Shown one piece after another: positions 29,074 to 43,235 of a DNA stretch of 64,000 nt. Position numbers and translations under genes: made by a program. Within the stretch, counting starts at the first letter, position 1, and each line of letters starts with the position of its first letter. This DNA comes from Raphanus sativus (Eukaryota; Streptophyta; Magnoliopsida; Brassicales; Brassicaceae): the NCBI RefSeq assembly GCF_000801105.2, contig NC_079512.1, positions 26,367,848 through 26,431,847 on the forward strand. The letters run 5' to 3'. The notes beneath the pieces are model-generated. The model made no database searches, was not told where the DNA came from, and saw nothing but the letters and a program-made list of their open reading frames with translations.

Positions 29074-29659
29074 TTTGGAATCCAAACCCCACCAAAATTC
29101 GATATAATAAAAGCCTAATCCCTCTCTAAAATCTGAGATTCCAACTAGAATTTCGGCAAAGTTAGTTTCTTTAGCGTCTCAAACAAACCAGCAACTACTC
29201 AGATTATCAACAGAGAACTCAGATCTTCCAAGTATCAACTGAACCTATGACTTGAAATCAAAATCACACGCGAGAGAGAGAATCTCGGAGGGTTATATAA
29301 AAAAGACGAATATCGAAAAGGGAATCTCTAATCCTAACAAATCGAATTCCCTACAAATAAGGGCGATACACCCTACAAGATGATATCTTTGCCGTACTCT
29401 ACAGGGGAACTAAGAACAGAGCAGCGAAGAGAGAGGAGAGAGGAGAAGAAGTATCCGCGAGGCAGAGCAGCAGAAAAAAAAAGATTGCAACTTTGAAATG
29501 AAAGAGAAGATTAGGAAAACCCAGAAAATAGAGAGAGAAGAGAGAGAGAGATGAGGAGAGAGGTCAAAAGCGCCATTGTTAAAGAGACAGTGATGATGAC
29601 CCCTAATAAGCTCCCACACCACTGATAGCTACAGTTTTCACAGCTCTGCTCTGCGCTGC
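29074..29659. other. MYBS2 upstream region, end of left contig
   Basis: Promoter and 5' UTR of MYBS2, with a GA-rich stretch at 29531-29550. It matches 44193-44773 but with several small differences, such as GCGTCTCAAAC against GCGTTCAAAC and GACCCCTAATAAG against GACCATAATAAG. The differences crowd toward the end, as expected of an unpolished contig end. Confidence 0.7.
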
Positions 29660-29759
29660 NNNNNNNNNNNNNNNNNNNNNNNNNNNNNNNNNNNNNNNNN
29701 NNNNNNNNNNNNNNNNNNNNNNNNNNNNNNNNNNNNNNNNNNNNNNNNNNNNNNNNNNN
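29660..29759. other. Assembly gap, exactly 100 N
   Basis: A run of 100 N is the conventional placeholder for a scaffold join of unknown size. The left side ends just after the MYBS2 promoter; the right side begins in the middle of the Helitron helicase gene. Confidence 0.99.
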
Positions 29760-32700
29760 GAAAGGAAGCTTCTTATCTGATGGATGTATCAACAATCTAG
29801 GAATATAAACTGTATCCCCAACCTTCTCCCCAGTAAGAATTCTAGCGCCCACCATGAAATCCATCATCTCTGTTATTTGCAATCTGGTTCCATTCATTAA
29901 ACCCCCTGTAGAATTAATATTCCTGAGCAACATAACAGGACAACCAATCTTCAATCTCAAACTGTGGTTCGGCAATCCAGAAACTTTGATACTGTTCAAA
30001 AAGTCAGAACTGAGCGCTTGATTTTTTGTTGAAGTTGTATCAGATGGGTCAATACTGTCACAACTCAGAAAAACCCTTTCTTCGCCTGGAAAAACATCAA
30101 TAGAAAAATTGTCAATGAGTAAAGAAAATATAGAAGTTATAGAATATGTAAAAAGTGTTCACTAACCATCAAGTTTAGATAACATATGATCGTTAATCAT
30201 ATTAACATCTTCATTAGTTGGGCATAAGATTGCTCTCTCTTGGAAAAGATAGGATCCTTAAACTCTCTCAATGAATCACTGCTTCCATAGATCGCCTGGC
30301 TTATAGTCTCAATAGGATCCTTAGGGTCAGTGATTAAAAACTCATCAGGAATATCAATAAGAGCCTCTCCATCATTAGGCTCCGCAATCTTTCCATCCCC
30401 AACATCCAAAATCCATTTGGAAAACTCCTTAAGATCATTTGCTTCATCTTCAGTCAGATTATTGGAAGACAATCGCATATTTTTTGTGAGTTTCAAGACT
30501 TTGCAGTGCTCCCAAGATATGAAGAATTCATTGCAGCCAATACAATTTCTGCCCTACCAGCTCCGGTAATGACTGGAAGTACCTGGCGAAAATCACCTCC
30601 AAACACGATCACTTTTCCACCAAATGGATTTTTGCTATGATTCCGCATTAGATCCTTCAAACTTCTGTCCAAAGATTCAAAACAATATCTGCTCATCATG
30701 GGTGCTTCATCCCATATGATAAGTGACGCTGCCTTTATCAAATTTGCCTTATCTGTGCCATGTACCATATTGCATGTGGTAAATTCATCTGGATTAATGG
30801 GTATACCAAATCGGGAGTGAGCAGTCCTACCCCCTTGTAACAATAGAGAAGCAATTCCGCTAGATGCTGTATTCAGAACTATATCTCCTCTACACCTTAT
30901 TGCAGCTGATAGGACTCGCCACAAGAACGTTTTTCCAGTGCCACCAAATCCATAAATAAAGAACATTCCACCTCTTTCAGCATCAACAGCACCAATGATC
31001 TCATCATAGATTTTCTTCTGTTCATCCGTCAGCCTGAGTATATCTCTATCATGAGCCGTTCCAAGTTCTCCAAGATCGTAGTTACGTTCATCGAATATCA
31101 ATACATTCTCAACCCGACTACGACTACTTCGAATCTTTGGCATAGATTCATAAGTGGATAAAGAACTCCCATTTCGTTTCATAAGCTTCTCAATCTCTAT
31201 CAAAGCAAATTGTTGTTTCTCTTCATCAGTTAAAATAAGTTCTGCATTAGAACAAAATTAATCAGTAAACACACAACTATTATTAATAGCAATAAGATGT
31301 CACGTGTTTAAAACCTTAACAGAAGCAGGTGAAAATGCAGCAAGTTAATACCTGGTCTATTCAGACGTTTCCTATGATGATACTCGATGTCTTCTGACAA
31401 TAGTTCCCAAGTTTGTCGGAAGACAACCTCTGGTTGACTTAAACTATCAGAGCATATCATCATCACAAACATCTCTCTAACAAAGGCTGCAGAACTTTGA
31501 AAGCTGTGCCTCACTAAATCATCAATATATTCTTGATCGTCGTCCAATAATCCTCTAGCGTAACATGCATCTTTGTACTCAGCATATACTACATTGTTAT
31601 AGGTCTTTATTTCTTCAAAACTGGTAGGACCTTTAACAATGTTCAATAACACTCTCAAGTAATAGGCTGCCTCTTGCTTGCGTGGAGCATAATTGATTCT
31701 TCCAACACTAAATCCTTGTTTCCTTCTATTGAACACCTTTTTACGCTTATCAAAGGTATAAAAGTTAGGGATCTGAGCATAAGTTAAAGTCCTTGCGAAA
31801 GCATCCACCTTATTCAACTCAAACCACGCTAGAAACATTGTGTTTTGAATGAGTTCACGGCTGACAACGTCATGAAGCTTGTCTTTACCTTTGAAAATAA
31901 TTTTTTTGTTTCCCTGGTAGATGGAATTGCAGTATCTCAACCGGAGTAGATCTGTAATGAATCGGATACTTAAAAATTCTCCAGGCACCTTCACAAGCTG
32001 AAACATATCTATACAATACAAAAAAATAGTCAGGCGTTTACAGTTTTTAAACATTCACATAAGAAAAAAAAATTAAAATGTAAACTGCATCAATCACCTG
32101 CAATCGAAGAAGTCTTTTATTTCATTCTTTTTTTTTCTTCTTCACACCTCTTCAACTGTGGCATCATTTGGTGCAACATTTTCTGATGGTTCAACAGCCT
32201 CTGATGGTTCAACAGCAACAGTAACACGATCTGCTCCCTTGTTAATATACTTAAACAAATATTTAATAGAACCAGCTTGGTTGCACCACTCAACATTGAT
32301 GTGAGCTCTATAACGGAGAGACAACTTCTTGTTATATGGGATAACCCATCTATTATCGAGTTTAATGCCGTTTTCTCAACATAAACGCCTGGTTGTGTAC
32401 GTCGCCTATACACAGGAAAGCCCTCTTTGTTAACTGTAGTTTTCTCTGAATGTCGTTTAGGATAATTCTTCTCACATTTCCCATTAACCATACATGGTGA
32501 ATTCATGTTGGCTGCTCCACATGGACCATGAATCATCATGTCCTTAACAACATTATACAGCTCTGGCTCTTCATCTTTATCTGGTATTTCAGCAGATATG
32601 ATCTTGTCTATGTCATCAGTAGTTGGCAATTTTTGAATCAGGATGCATAAAAAGTAGGATGTGAGCATGAGGGAGGCCACGTTTTTGAAACTCCACAGTA

Positions 32701-34688
32701 TACATAGCTGAAAATATCAAGAAAGCAATCGAGTTAGTAAAAAATCTAATACAAAAAAAATTCAAAACGTGAAACACACAAATACTTACATGAAACAGTT
32801 TTTCCCAAAAGCTTCTTCTTTGTTAAATCATCCATCAAATTGTCAAGCTTCATCTTAAACACCCGACAAATAATGTCAGGTCTGTCTTCAGCTTTCAATC
32901 CATGTTTCTGAACGTATCTAGTAATCTCTGGCCATTTAGGATTGCAAGTGAATGTGATAAAAAGATCAGGGAAACCAAAATGTTTGCAAATGGTCATGGC
33001 ATCTAGATAGTTATTCTTCATGTATCTAGGACTTCCTGTGAAAGATGCTGGCAATACAAACTGCTGACCTTGTTCATTCATATCGATGTTGCCTGCACTC
33101 TCAGATTCTTTAATAGAATCATAGCTGTCGGATCGCAAACATGTCTGGTTAAACTTGAGGTAACGGAGCCTGTTAGATTCAATTGTTGTGTAAGCATCAA
33201 CCAGAAATTGCTGAAACAACCTTCTTGACTTCAGCAAAACGTTAGACTCATTTTCTCTATCTTGAATCCTGAATGCAAAAAACTGCCTCATGCTTATTGT
33301 ATCCTTTTTCAACTTCTTAGTAGCTTCTGTGACTCCCTTCTTAATACCAAGTCGAAATCCATCCTCACCATAAACAAATATTAGAGGATACTGTAATGCA
33401 AGGTATGAAACATGAATTTCACTTATCCTTTGAAGGTTGCCTGATTTTTCCTCAATAATAATGTCCCTCTTATCCATTCCCAATTGAAAGTCTCCCGGGA
33501 TTAATGCTGCAACTTCAGAAGCAGTAGGCATGCTATATGTCCTTCCATCTTTTGTACGGTCACTAACAATCCTCATATGGAGAGTACTCTCGGTTTTATT
33601 ATCCAATCTGTGTCTAGCTTGCCGAAATTTGGAGACATATGGATTCACTTCGTCTAGCATAGCTATTACTTTCTGAATGATCTCCTTTTTCAAACCATCT
33701 TTCTTGCCTTTGCTGTAAACATTGTTAAAGCAAGTTAAGAAGGTGCAAATCTAGATGAAAGTGTAAAGAAAATGTTTTAAAGAAAAAAAAAAAACTATCA
33801 CAGAATCTACAAACCTCAATGCGTTTATTCTATTCTCTGCCTCATTTTCTGTGTCGACAATGTATAGTTGACCAAACTTTGCAGACTCCCCATCCCTAGG
33901 TTTCAAACTCCCCATCCTATGGTAGTTTTCACCTTGAAGCTGAAACATTTTTGGTCCCTTTCCTTTAGGAACAGAACGATCAACCTTCCCTCCTATAGAA
34001 GTAAATGAAAAGACCATGTTATATGGTCGGGTGTTCCTTTGATAATGTTTGCTGAGCTTATCACTTCCATTAAGTAGTCTTTCCATAATCTCGGGGGTTT
34101 CTTTAAAAGAGGCAACTGAACTTGACCTTGCATACAACATAAAGTAAAAATGGGTTTCTTGGACTTTCTACTCTTGTTTATGCGTTCACCAAACCACATA
34201 TACGCTCCACAATGCTCACAAATATGTGTTGCATCACCTTCATCTACATAATCTACAAAATAGAAATTTAGGTAAATGGACGATTAAAATCTTGTTGTCT
34301 TTGTTTTCATACAACTTCAAATTCTGCTTGGTAAATTTAGGTTCATGACTTACCAAATTCCTTTTTAGCAGTCTTGGAAGGTTTAGGCTTGGAAGTTTTA
34401 GGTTTTGTATTGGAGAAAGCCTGTTTCATAAGTGCTGCCATTGTAAGAACTCGTTTTTCTGAGTTTCTGTTTCCTTTGTTTTTGCATTGACGATATTAGC
34501 ATGTTCTACATCAGAATCTGTAGTTTCTATGCTACTGCAATCCCATTCTTGATCATCATCGTCACGCATTGTTCCTGTCAAATCCAATGTTTCTCACGTG
34601 AATACATTGTTAAATGAAAACATTACATAAACGTTACAGAAATCCCAGATAATATAAATGTTACCATTAGATGAAACATCCGACAGGT

Positions 34689-34719
<31 letters not shown>

Positions 34720-35306
34720 GTTATCCAATATAACACGTGAATGTTTGTCACCTGAAGCCACATTGACATCTACAAAACAATCAATTTGAAGTCTAACACC
34801 ATCTGATATTATATTCACTAAATAAAACAGCAAGTTACATGGTATTACTAAAATATTATTCTAATACAATCGAGCAAACCATACTTGGTATTTCTGGATT
34901 TTGCTTACTCCTTTTCACAGATTGCAAGCTGCTGACATTTTCTTTGTACTTGCCTAGAAATTTTTTGAAACAGTCTGAATAATATATGGCACATGTAAAT
35001 AGAAGGAATAACATATCGATAGAGTTTGATACCAGTTGCGGGTTTTCTTTTTTTTGTAGGTTCAACTTCCACAAAAATATTCCCTTGAGAAGGTCCCTCA
35101 ATACCAGAAGATACAGGTATGTATGTAAGATCATCCAAAATCCTATTAAATACTGAGCTTAATGGTATTGAATGTTGGGTAGCATTCGGATTAGAGTTTT
35201 GTAAACCAATACTTCCCTGATTAGTGGCATTAGTTGTAGTATCTCTTCCTTGTCCGCCAATTTCCCTGTTAACATGATTAAAACCATCATATTGTCTTTT
35301 TCTCAT
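29760..35306 (-). pseudogene. Rep/helicase gene of second Helitron copy, with frameshifts
   Basis: Equivalent to 14638-20187, but the frame is broken by one-base changes in homopolymers. Examples: GGAAAAAGA to GGAAAAGA near 30245, CCCAAAGA to CCCAAGA near 30513, one extra T near 31904, one fewer T near 32373, one extra T near 32632, one fewer G near 34096 and one fewer T near 34457. No matching substitutions are visible. These breaks are more likely consensus errors than decay. Confidence 0.85.
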
Positions 35307-36347
35307 TGTGAAACCTGCAATAGATCAAACAGACTTATAATTATTATGAACGTTTGGAGAATAAGTGATCAATGATGATTGTTTTAGAATTGAATAAAAA
35401 GTACCTTTGATCTTTATCCAAATCTGGAAATCTGGTTTCAGTCTAGAGTTTTGCTAAGAAAACATAAATGTTTAAGGCTAATATTTGTTTAGATTACAGA
35501 ACATTTTTAAAGTTACTTGGCGGGTGAAATTGAAAAAATTTAAAATTTTGTTTCTGGTATTTCTAACAATCGTAATATTGTTTAGAAAATATTCTGTTAG
35601 GAACAATATATTATTGTTGAGATTATATATTATAGTAACATTTTGTAACTTAATAAATTTAATCATTTGACACTTAGAATCCGCGCAAAACAGATATAAA
35701 TTTAATCGTTTTTTATTTTATTACAAAAGTAAAATTGAAATAGTTATTTAAAAATATTAATGTATGATTTTTAGTAGTATGAAAATTTATAGTTTAAAAA
35801 TTAGTGTTTGAACCTTAATATTTTTGAAATATGAAAATCATATATAAGACACACTCTGTTCGCAACCGATCTGATCATTTTATACATATAAAACATTAGA
35901 GTTACTTGTGAAGGATACTATATGTACATTAATCACATGGGGTAACAAATGTTCACAGGGCATACTCAAAGGGATTCCAACAATCTTATTTATGGTTTTT
36001 CTTTTCAGGATAGTTTGTGTATAGCATGGGGTAACAAATGTTCGGAGGGCATACTGAAAGGGATTCCAATTACAATATGGCTCAAGTAAGTAATTTAAAC
36101 TTTGTTTGCATGTAGGTCATACATTTATAGAACAAATTAAAAAAATTTATAACTTCAATATATATAAAATGAATGACAATTTTATAAAAACTCATAGTCT
36201 ATTAAAACTCATCATTTATTGAAACTCATAGTTATTGAAAAAAATAAAACGACCAATATAAAAACCCAAATAATAGCAAAACCAAATAATAGCAAAACAA
36301 CAAATGAAACAAAATCCAACCAAATCTTTATCCCCACGCAGCTTTGA

Positions 36348-38686
36348 CTACTCCCCAGCATTCTTTTCCACCTTGATGATCTTAGAGTATCTCTTCTTTG
36401 AAGTAGAAGAAATGTCATGAACAGCTTTGTCTACTTTTCGTTTTGACAGTGGAGTTGAAGATGAACATGTGTTGTCTTCACTTTCAATGCTAACAAAAGA
36501 TACCTACAAAAAAAAATGTGATTAGGATATTTAAGTTCAAAAGTTAAATGATGCTTAATCTTATACTTTATTAAAAACAGTGAAAACTTTAACAAACCTG
36601 TTCTGATGGACGATCAGATGAAACAATGTCAGTCTGATTGGTGTCTTCAGTTTTATCATCGTCAGACTGTAAGATTATTTCATCAGCAGACCAAGTCTTC
36701 CCAATATTAAATATATTGGATCCATAATCAACATTGTCTTTGCTCACGTAGACACCAAATTTGAAAGTTTTTCCAATCATATCAGTAATAACGTCAGGCA
36801 AGTCTTCTGGATCCTCAACCTTCATAGAAAGATATAAAAATTTCATAATTGTCAAATTCAAACCATAATTTGCAAGTTAAATGACTAACTATACATACCT
36901 CTTCCAGAGAACCATTTAAGAGCACTTCAGCACTTATTCCCAAAATGGGTTCAGCAATGGTATCAAGCAACATCACTTTAGTTTCACCAGTCTCATCCTT
37001 TAGTAGGAGATGTAGTTTAAACCTAACAGCAGTGGATAAATTAGTGAAGTCATAGATCGTAAACATAATTGATTCAAGTTAAAGAAACATACTTAGGTGC
37101 AACATTGGTTACTGACTGATGGCATGTTTCACAATACCACAAATGTTTCACTGGCACCAAATCCTTGTTAGTAATGTTAGTCACCTTCTTGTAGTGGCAC
37201 TTAATACAACCAAAATAGTACCATGCATAGTCTGTGTCTATTGCATAAACTGTTGCTCTAACAATGCATTTCTCAATCTAAAAAAATAACATTCTGTGTT
37301 AGTAAATGTTTAAGGCTATAATGCAAAACAATTTATCAGTAAAAAGTAAATGTGTAGATTATAATACAAAACAATTTATCAGTAAAAATGTAAAATTAAC
37401 CTCAGTTGCCATTACGATATCCAAAATTGTTCTCTCTGGATAAAGAGACCACTTATCTGGTTGGCGTTTGTTTCCTTGAGGTTTTACAACCTCAAGAGAA
37501 CCAGCAGTGAGAGCCAACTTATTATCTGGCATCCTAAAAGGGTTATAAAACATTTGCGTAAGAACGTTTGTATATTAAGCACAAGATAAAATTATTATGA
37601 GATTAGAATAGAACGTATTACATTAGATAGTCATTCACATCAAATCCAGACGGATTGATCTCCACACTTGAAATTTCAAATGCACTTGTGACCTGGACTT
37701 GGCCTACAATAATTTTTAAAAATTACTACTTTTAATCAAAATCATATTATAAGTTACGAATCCTTCATAGTTTAGTAGATATTTTACCTTTGTAAACATT
37801 GATTTTAGCAAATCTCAGTAAACAGATAAAATTTTTATCCACTTGAGCGACTTTGTATGCATATAGCATATGTTCAGCAAAACGACCCCAAAGACAACAT
37901 GCTATTTGGAGACCACTGTCAAAGAAAAGAAAGTAAAAACAATAAACACACATTTATATACATGTGAAATGTCTATTTGCGAAAGGTTGTATTCATAACT
38001 TACTCTGTATCCCTCAAAGTAAGTTCCAGCTTCTTCGTTTCTTTACTTTGGACTGGAACAACTTGCATATCTCCAATCTCGGTTGCTTGACCAACAACAT
38101 CTTCAACAACATATAAAAAAATATTAATATCATTATATATAAACAAAAAGATAGATAGATTTATGAGGAAAACAGTTAAGTTACCAATAAGAAAATTAGA
38201 ATCAAGACTTCCATTAATGATTTCCTGAAACGTTGCTAATGACAAAAAACAGTCGTCATTTTTCAGAGAGGATTCGGTGACGTTGGAGCTATTTATGATC
38301 GACAGCTTGAATCCATGGCTAGTCGGTCGGTACTTTCCAGCAGTTGGGGTCACTGAGAAATTCTCAATGAACCTCCACTGTCCAACGTGCAGTTTCTTAA
38401 CACGACCAAGGAAGACTCTTTTGCAGGTACAATGAATTTTAACACCCTACATTAACATTAAAAAAATATAGTTTAGTCGATTGCAGATCAAACTTTGTTA
38501 GAATAACAGATAACAAACAGAAACACTTACTGTCTTGTCTGCTAGTATGAAGTGAAGAGAGTCTCCACCAGGGTAATTCGAATGTTGAGTCCATGAATGT
38601 AGTACTTTTACTTCAATCTTCCAAGTTGTTTTAAATGGTTTGACATTTTTCAACAACGTTATTCCGTCGGATGTAACCATAGCCAT
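36348..38686 (-). CDS. RPA70-like protein, second Helitron copy
   Basis: Appears base-for-base identical to 21229-23567 at an offset of 15119, with the same open frames. Probably the same gene assembled twice. Confidence 0.75.
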
Positions 38687-40274
38687 TTGGGAGTTTTGTT
38701 TGTCGAGATGTGATGAAAAGATTAGGTGATGGAAGCCTTTTTATAGTGGAAGCATCGAGAGCATATTCTGAATCTGATATTTTAAATTTTATACGGTTGT
38801 ATCGATAGGGATTAGGATATAATTTTGTTAAGATTTAGAAGATATATCATAATATTTCTGTTATAATCTTTTAATTGATTTAAAGTTTGATATTATCTGG
38901 CTTTTTCACATCGATTATTATCTTGATAAAATATAGGTTAGTTGAGATTTTAAACATTTAAGTAGTAGAATATTCTCATCTAATATTATCATGCGATATT
39001 ATCTTCACAAAAATATAGGTAATTGGATTTTAAACTTCTATTTTCTGTCTAACAGTGGTTTATTGTTGTTTATTAGGAAAATCGGGTCGATGGAGTGTAT
39101 ACCAAGTCCTGTAAACCAATGATAAAGGTCCAAAAGATATCGTCTCTTTCACGTGCTGAAAAGCTAGAAGATGAAACTGGTAGAAGAGTGTTATATTGAA
39201 AACGAACTAATATAGATTTGGAATTATAAATAATATCAAATAGTGAACAGGAAGTGAAAGGTGATCACAGAAAATATGAGGTAATAATAAGAACAAACTG
39301 ATGTATTATGTAAGTGAAGAGTTGTACCTTTGACTCATAAGAAAATTATGATTTTGGGTAACATTGTTGATGATGTATATTTGATTATAAATATGGATTG
39401 ATTGTCTTATTAGTATGCTCGATGAAGAACTTATATATGAGTGTAATATGTATGGTAAGTACGTAAATGTTTATTATAAATATAGTTTAAAAATATGACT
39501 ATAACTGATGTATTCGTTGAAGATGTGTTGGATTATAAAGGTTGGTAGTTATCCATAATTATTAATAGTGTATTAATAGTGTATTAAATTATAAAAGATA
39601 CTATCGAAATTATTATATTAGTTGGGTTACGAAATAGATGGTCCTATGTAGACTTCTTTTAAGTAGATAAAAAAGATGTCTCTATTTTAATAGGATAGAT
39701 GGAGAATTATGTACCAAACTAAATTAAATATGCTAAACTATTTTTTTTTTTAAATAGATCCACTCTATAGTGAGTGTGTTTTGCATTTCGAAACCCACTG
39801 CACATATTTTTAAAAAATATTTGTAAAATAATTTTGTCGCTTATTTGGTTAAAGATATATTTTCTCTCTCTCTCTTATATTCTTACTTTCTGTTAGCTCC
39901 ACAAATAGAAAGTGAAAGACGATCGATTGTGTCGCGGCGATTCTCTGTAAAAAGTCGCCGCCGGAGATTCGCGGTTCTCGCCGATCGTTTTCCGCCGGAT
40001 TTTTGTGCTTTTCCCCCATCTTACATTCGTTGCGGTTTTATCTTCTCTCTCTCCCTTTCTCTCCAATTTTGAAATTTCCTCCACTTGTCAAGTGATAGTT
40101 CCATCCCCGACACGAGTTTTGTTCGGTTTCTGGTAATAAGAATCAGTGACAGACAGTATCTGCTTCACCCTCCTTGTAAAGGTCTAGACTTTAGACGAAT
40201 AGAGTAGTCTGTGTTTTCGATAGGTTTTTTTTTGAGTGATAACAGAGTTTGTATTGAAAGAGAGGTGTGTAATA

Positions 40275-42801
40275 ATGGGAGATATAACTTGGGTCGAAGA
40301 AGGTAACAGCAACCTGACCAGTTCCAGGAAAAGGAAAGCGAGACCCAAACGGTTCGAGTTTGTAGGATGGGGTTCGAGACAGCTCATCGAGTTTCTCCAA
40401 TCTATTGGCAAAGATACAACAACCAAGATCTCCAGGTTCGAGGTCAGCGAGACTATCTCGAGGTACATTGCCGAGAACGGTCTCGTAGATTCGTCGAGCA
40501 AGAAGAGAGCTACGTGCGACGATAGGCTCATGTCCCTTTTCGGGGTTAAGTCGATACTGAGGATCAAAGTGTATGATCTACTGGAAAAGCATTACGAGGA
40601 GAACCGGGACGATGCGGATTTTGATTATCTGTACGAGGATGAGGCGGCGCAGATCGTGAGCCGTTCGGAGAAGGTGGTTAGGATAAGGAAGGTTGTGAGG
40701 GAGAAACCTAGAGGTGGTGCTTTTGCTGCAATAGTGAGTGAGAATGTCAAGCTTGTCTACTTGAGGAAGAGTCTGGTTCAGGAGCTGGTTAAGTCTCGGG
40801 ACGGTTTTGAGGGTAAGATGTTGGGAAGCTTTGTGAGGATCAAGTCTGACCCTAATGATTACCTTCAGAACAACCCTTATCAGCTTGTTCAGGTCACAGG
40901 TAATTTTTTCTGAAAGTATATTTTTGATTTAAGTCTGGTTTGTTCGTGTGTTTATGGACAAGAAGATAATTACATCTTTAGTGATCATGTCCCATGCCTA
41001 AAGATGTCTGGTCTGCAGTAGAGAAAGCTGAGTTCTCTTTGTACTTTTTTTGTTTTGTCTGTTATCTAGGCGTGAAGAAAGAACCTGGGACTGATGATTT
41101 TCTCCTTCAGGTTACAAATTATGTGAAAGACGTTTCTATCTCTGCGCTATCTGACGATGATTTCTCCAAGGTAATTTGCTTAGAAAATATTGTTCACCGG
41201 GTTTCTATTCTTTTAGCTATCTTAGATGTACTTATCTTTCATTATAGAAATTGTTGGACTGATGTACATTCTAGCCTTGTAGTTTATGGATTGATTATTA
41301 GATTTTCTGAAAATACGCAGGAGGAATGTGAAGATTTGCATCAGAGAATAAAGAACGGTTCTCCTAAGCAGCCTACAATTGTAAGTTTGCTTTTTTCTAT
41401 AAGAAGGCGGAATATACTTGTTTTGGTGGAGGCTCTCTATTAATGATCTGTCACCTATACTAACAACTCTTTCACCTTTTCTGCTTATGGCGTTTTAAGA
41501 TTTTGTGTCTTTTGTGGCTATTTAATCAAAATTCATTTGAACCCTTTGGATAGGTGGAGATGGAAGAAAAGGCTCGAAGTTTACATGAAGATCAGACTAA
41601 ACACGTATGCTTGCTTGCTAACTTTCTCTTCTGCTTCATTTCTTTATCTTCTTCTATTTACCTTGCCCCGTGGTCCTATTTTCTTTTGACGGACTCAACT
41701 CTTGTTTGAACTCTTTAGTGGCTTGGAAGAGAATTGGCATTGTTACAAAAGCGTATTGCCCGGGCCACTGAGAAGGGATGGCGAAGAGAATATCCTTTTG
41801 TTACTATATATAACTTTGTTATACTTTGAAATGAATAAATATCATTCCGATAGTGAGTTCTTAATTGTTTTTTCTTGATTTAATGAGTTGTTACGCTGTC
41901 TGAGTATCTGGAAAAGAGGGAGCTTCTTCAGACTCCAGAAGAACAGTCCCGGCTATTTCGTGAAGTTCCGGAAGTTCTTGGAGAGGAACTTTTACCAAAC
42001 CTTGAAGCGTCCCCTGAGGCTCACGAAAGTGACAATGAACAACGGTTGAGCGAATCTCCAATATCAAGCATCCAAGAAACTCCAGAAGTCCGCAACCTCT
42101 TTGGTCGAGAAGATCAGCAGTGCAATGGTTTTCTCATGTCAAAATCCAGCACACTTCCGGGAATCACGCCTTATGCGATGGACCTAAACGGGAGGTTGCC
42201 AACATGGACTGCTTCTTCTGCAGGTGCGTCATTCCAATGTATAGGGTTCTTGTTTCAGTGTGTTTGCATCTTACCATGGCTATGCGTTGGTTTTGATCTT
42301 TTAAAGATTCGAGATTGATTTGCATCAACTGGTTTGTTTGTTAATAGCTCTCTCTATCGTATTACAGGTGATGAATATCTTCATAGAGGTGTAGAGCAGC
42401 CAGCAAATGGCATCACTTGGGAAGAAGAAACGCCAACTAAAGAGCCTGAAGTTTCTCAGCTTCAGTCAAGCACACCAGCAGTATCGAATCATAACAACGG
42501 GTCTCAAGCTCAACCAAATCCGTCAGAGATAATAGAACTGAGCGATGGTGATGAAGATGAGAACGGTGATGGAGAGACTCTAGACCCTACAGTTGAACAT
42601 GTTGAGGTTCTGTCTTATGATAGAGAGAAGGCAAACTGGTTGTACAAAGATCCTCAGGGTGATATACAGGGACCTTTCTCTCTCAAAGAACTCAAAGCTT
42701 GGAACGACGCAGAGTACTTCTACAAAGGCTTCAAGGTTTGGATGGCAGGACAGAGTTTGGACTCTGCGGTTATACTAACCGATGTTCTTCGTCAAGTTTA
42801 G
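40275..42801 (+). CDS. SWIB/Plus-3/GYF gene, repeated copy
   Basis: Same 7-exon, 556-aa structure as 25156-27682 at an offset of 15119, with no difference noticed, including the AT-AC intron (41790-41894). It is probably the same locus represented twice. Since the right contig carries the true downstream neighbours, this copy is the one in natural continuity with the TPR gene. Confidence 0.85.
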
Positions 42802-43235
42802 CTAATGGAGTTACTTGAAGTAGATTCAGTGAAAAGTGGTTTTCGGAGTATTTGTCTTTAGATTGAATTAGAATTTTGCTTCTCCATTTCAGTAAACAGC
42901 AAATAAAAGAAAACCGTAGTAGCATTTTTTATGATTTTAAAGTTAAAGACTCCATGAGATGAACAGATTGTTGTTTTTATCAAATCATCTATTCAACAGA
43001 ATCTTGTCTATATTTATTGTGATTAGTGAATAATCTGGAGTCTGAAACTAATCACATGATCTTAAACACCTTATTCAAAAAAAAATCCCCACAAACTAAA
43101 GTAACAGAAAAAATCCACTCAAAGGAACAAGTCTGAATATATTCACTCAAGTCCTCTTTACACATATTTTTTCTTATACCTAAAACCTTAAAGAGCACTA
43201 CCCATATCACAAAAGGTATTCTCTTCTCTCAGACG

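Larger units (their letters stand above)
29760..39699 (-). mobile_element. Helitron, second copy, cut off by the gap
   Basis: Same element as 12573-24580, including the 5' end and the same host flank (ATAGGATAGA/TGGAGAATTA at 39690-39709). The 3' end and the last part of the helicase gene are missing because the sequence begins at the gap. The identical insertion site and flank mean it is not an independent insertion. Confidence 0.92.

Noticed and set aside
29760..39699. Second Helitron as an independent insertion
   Set aside because: It has the same flank, the same 5' junction and near-identical sequence over its whole length, and begins at an N gap; one locus represented twice explains this better.
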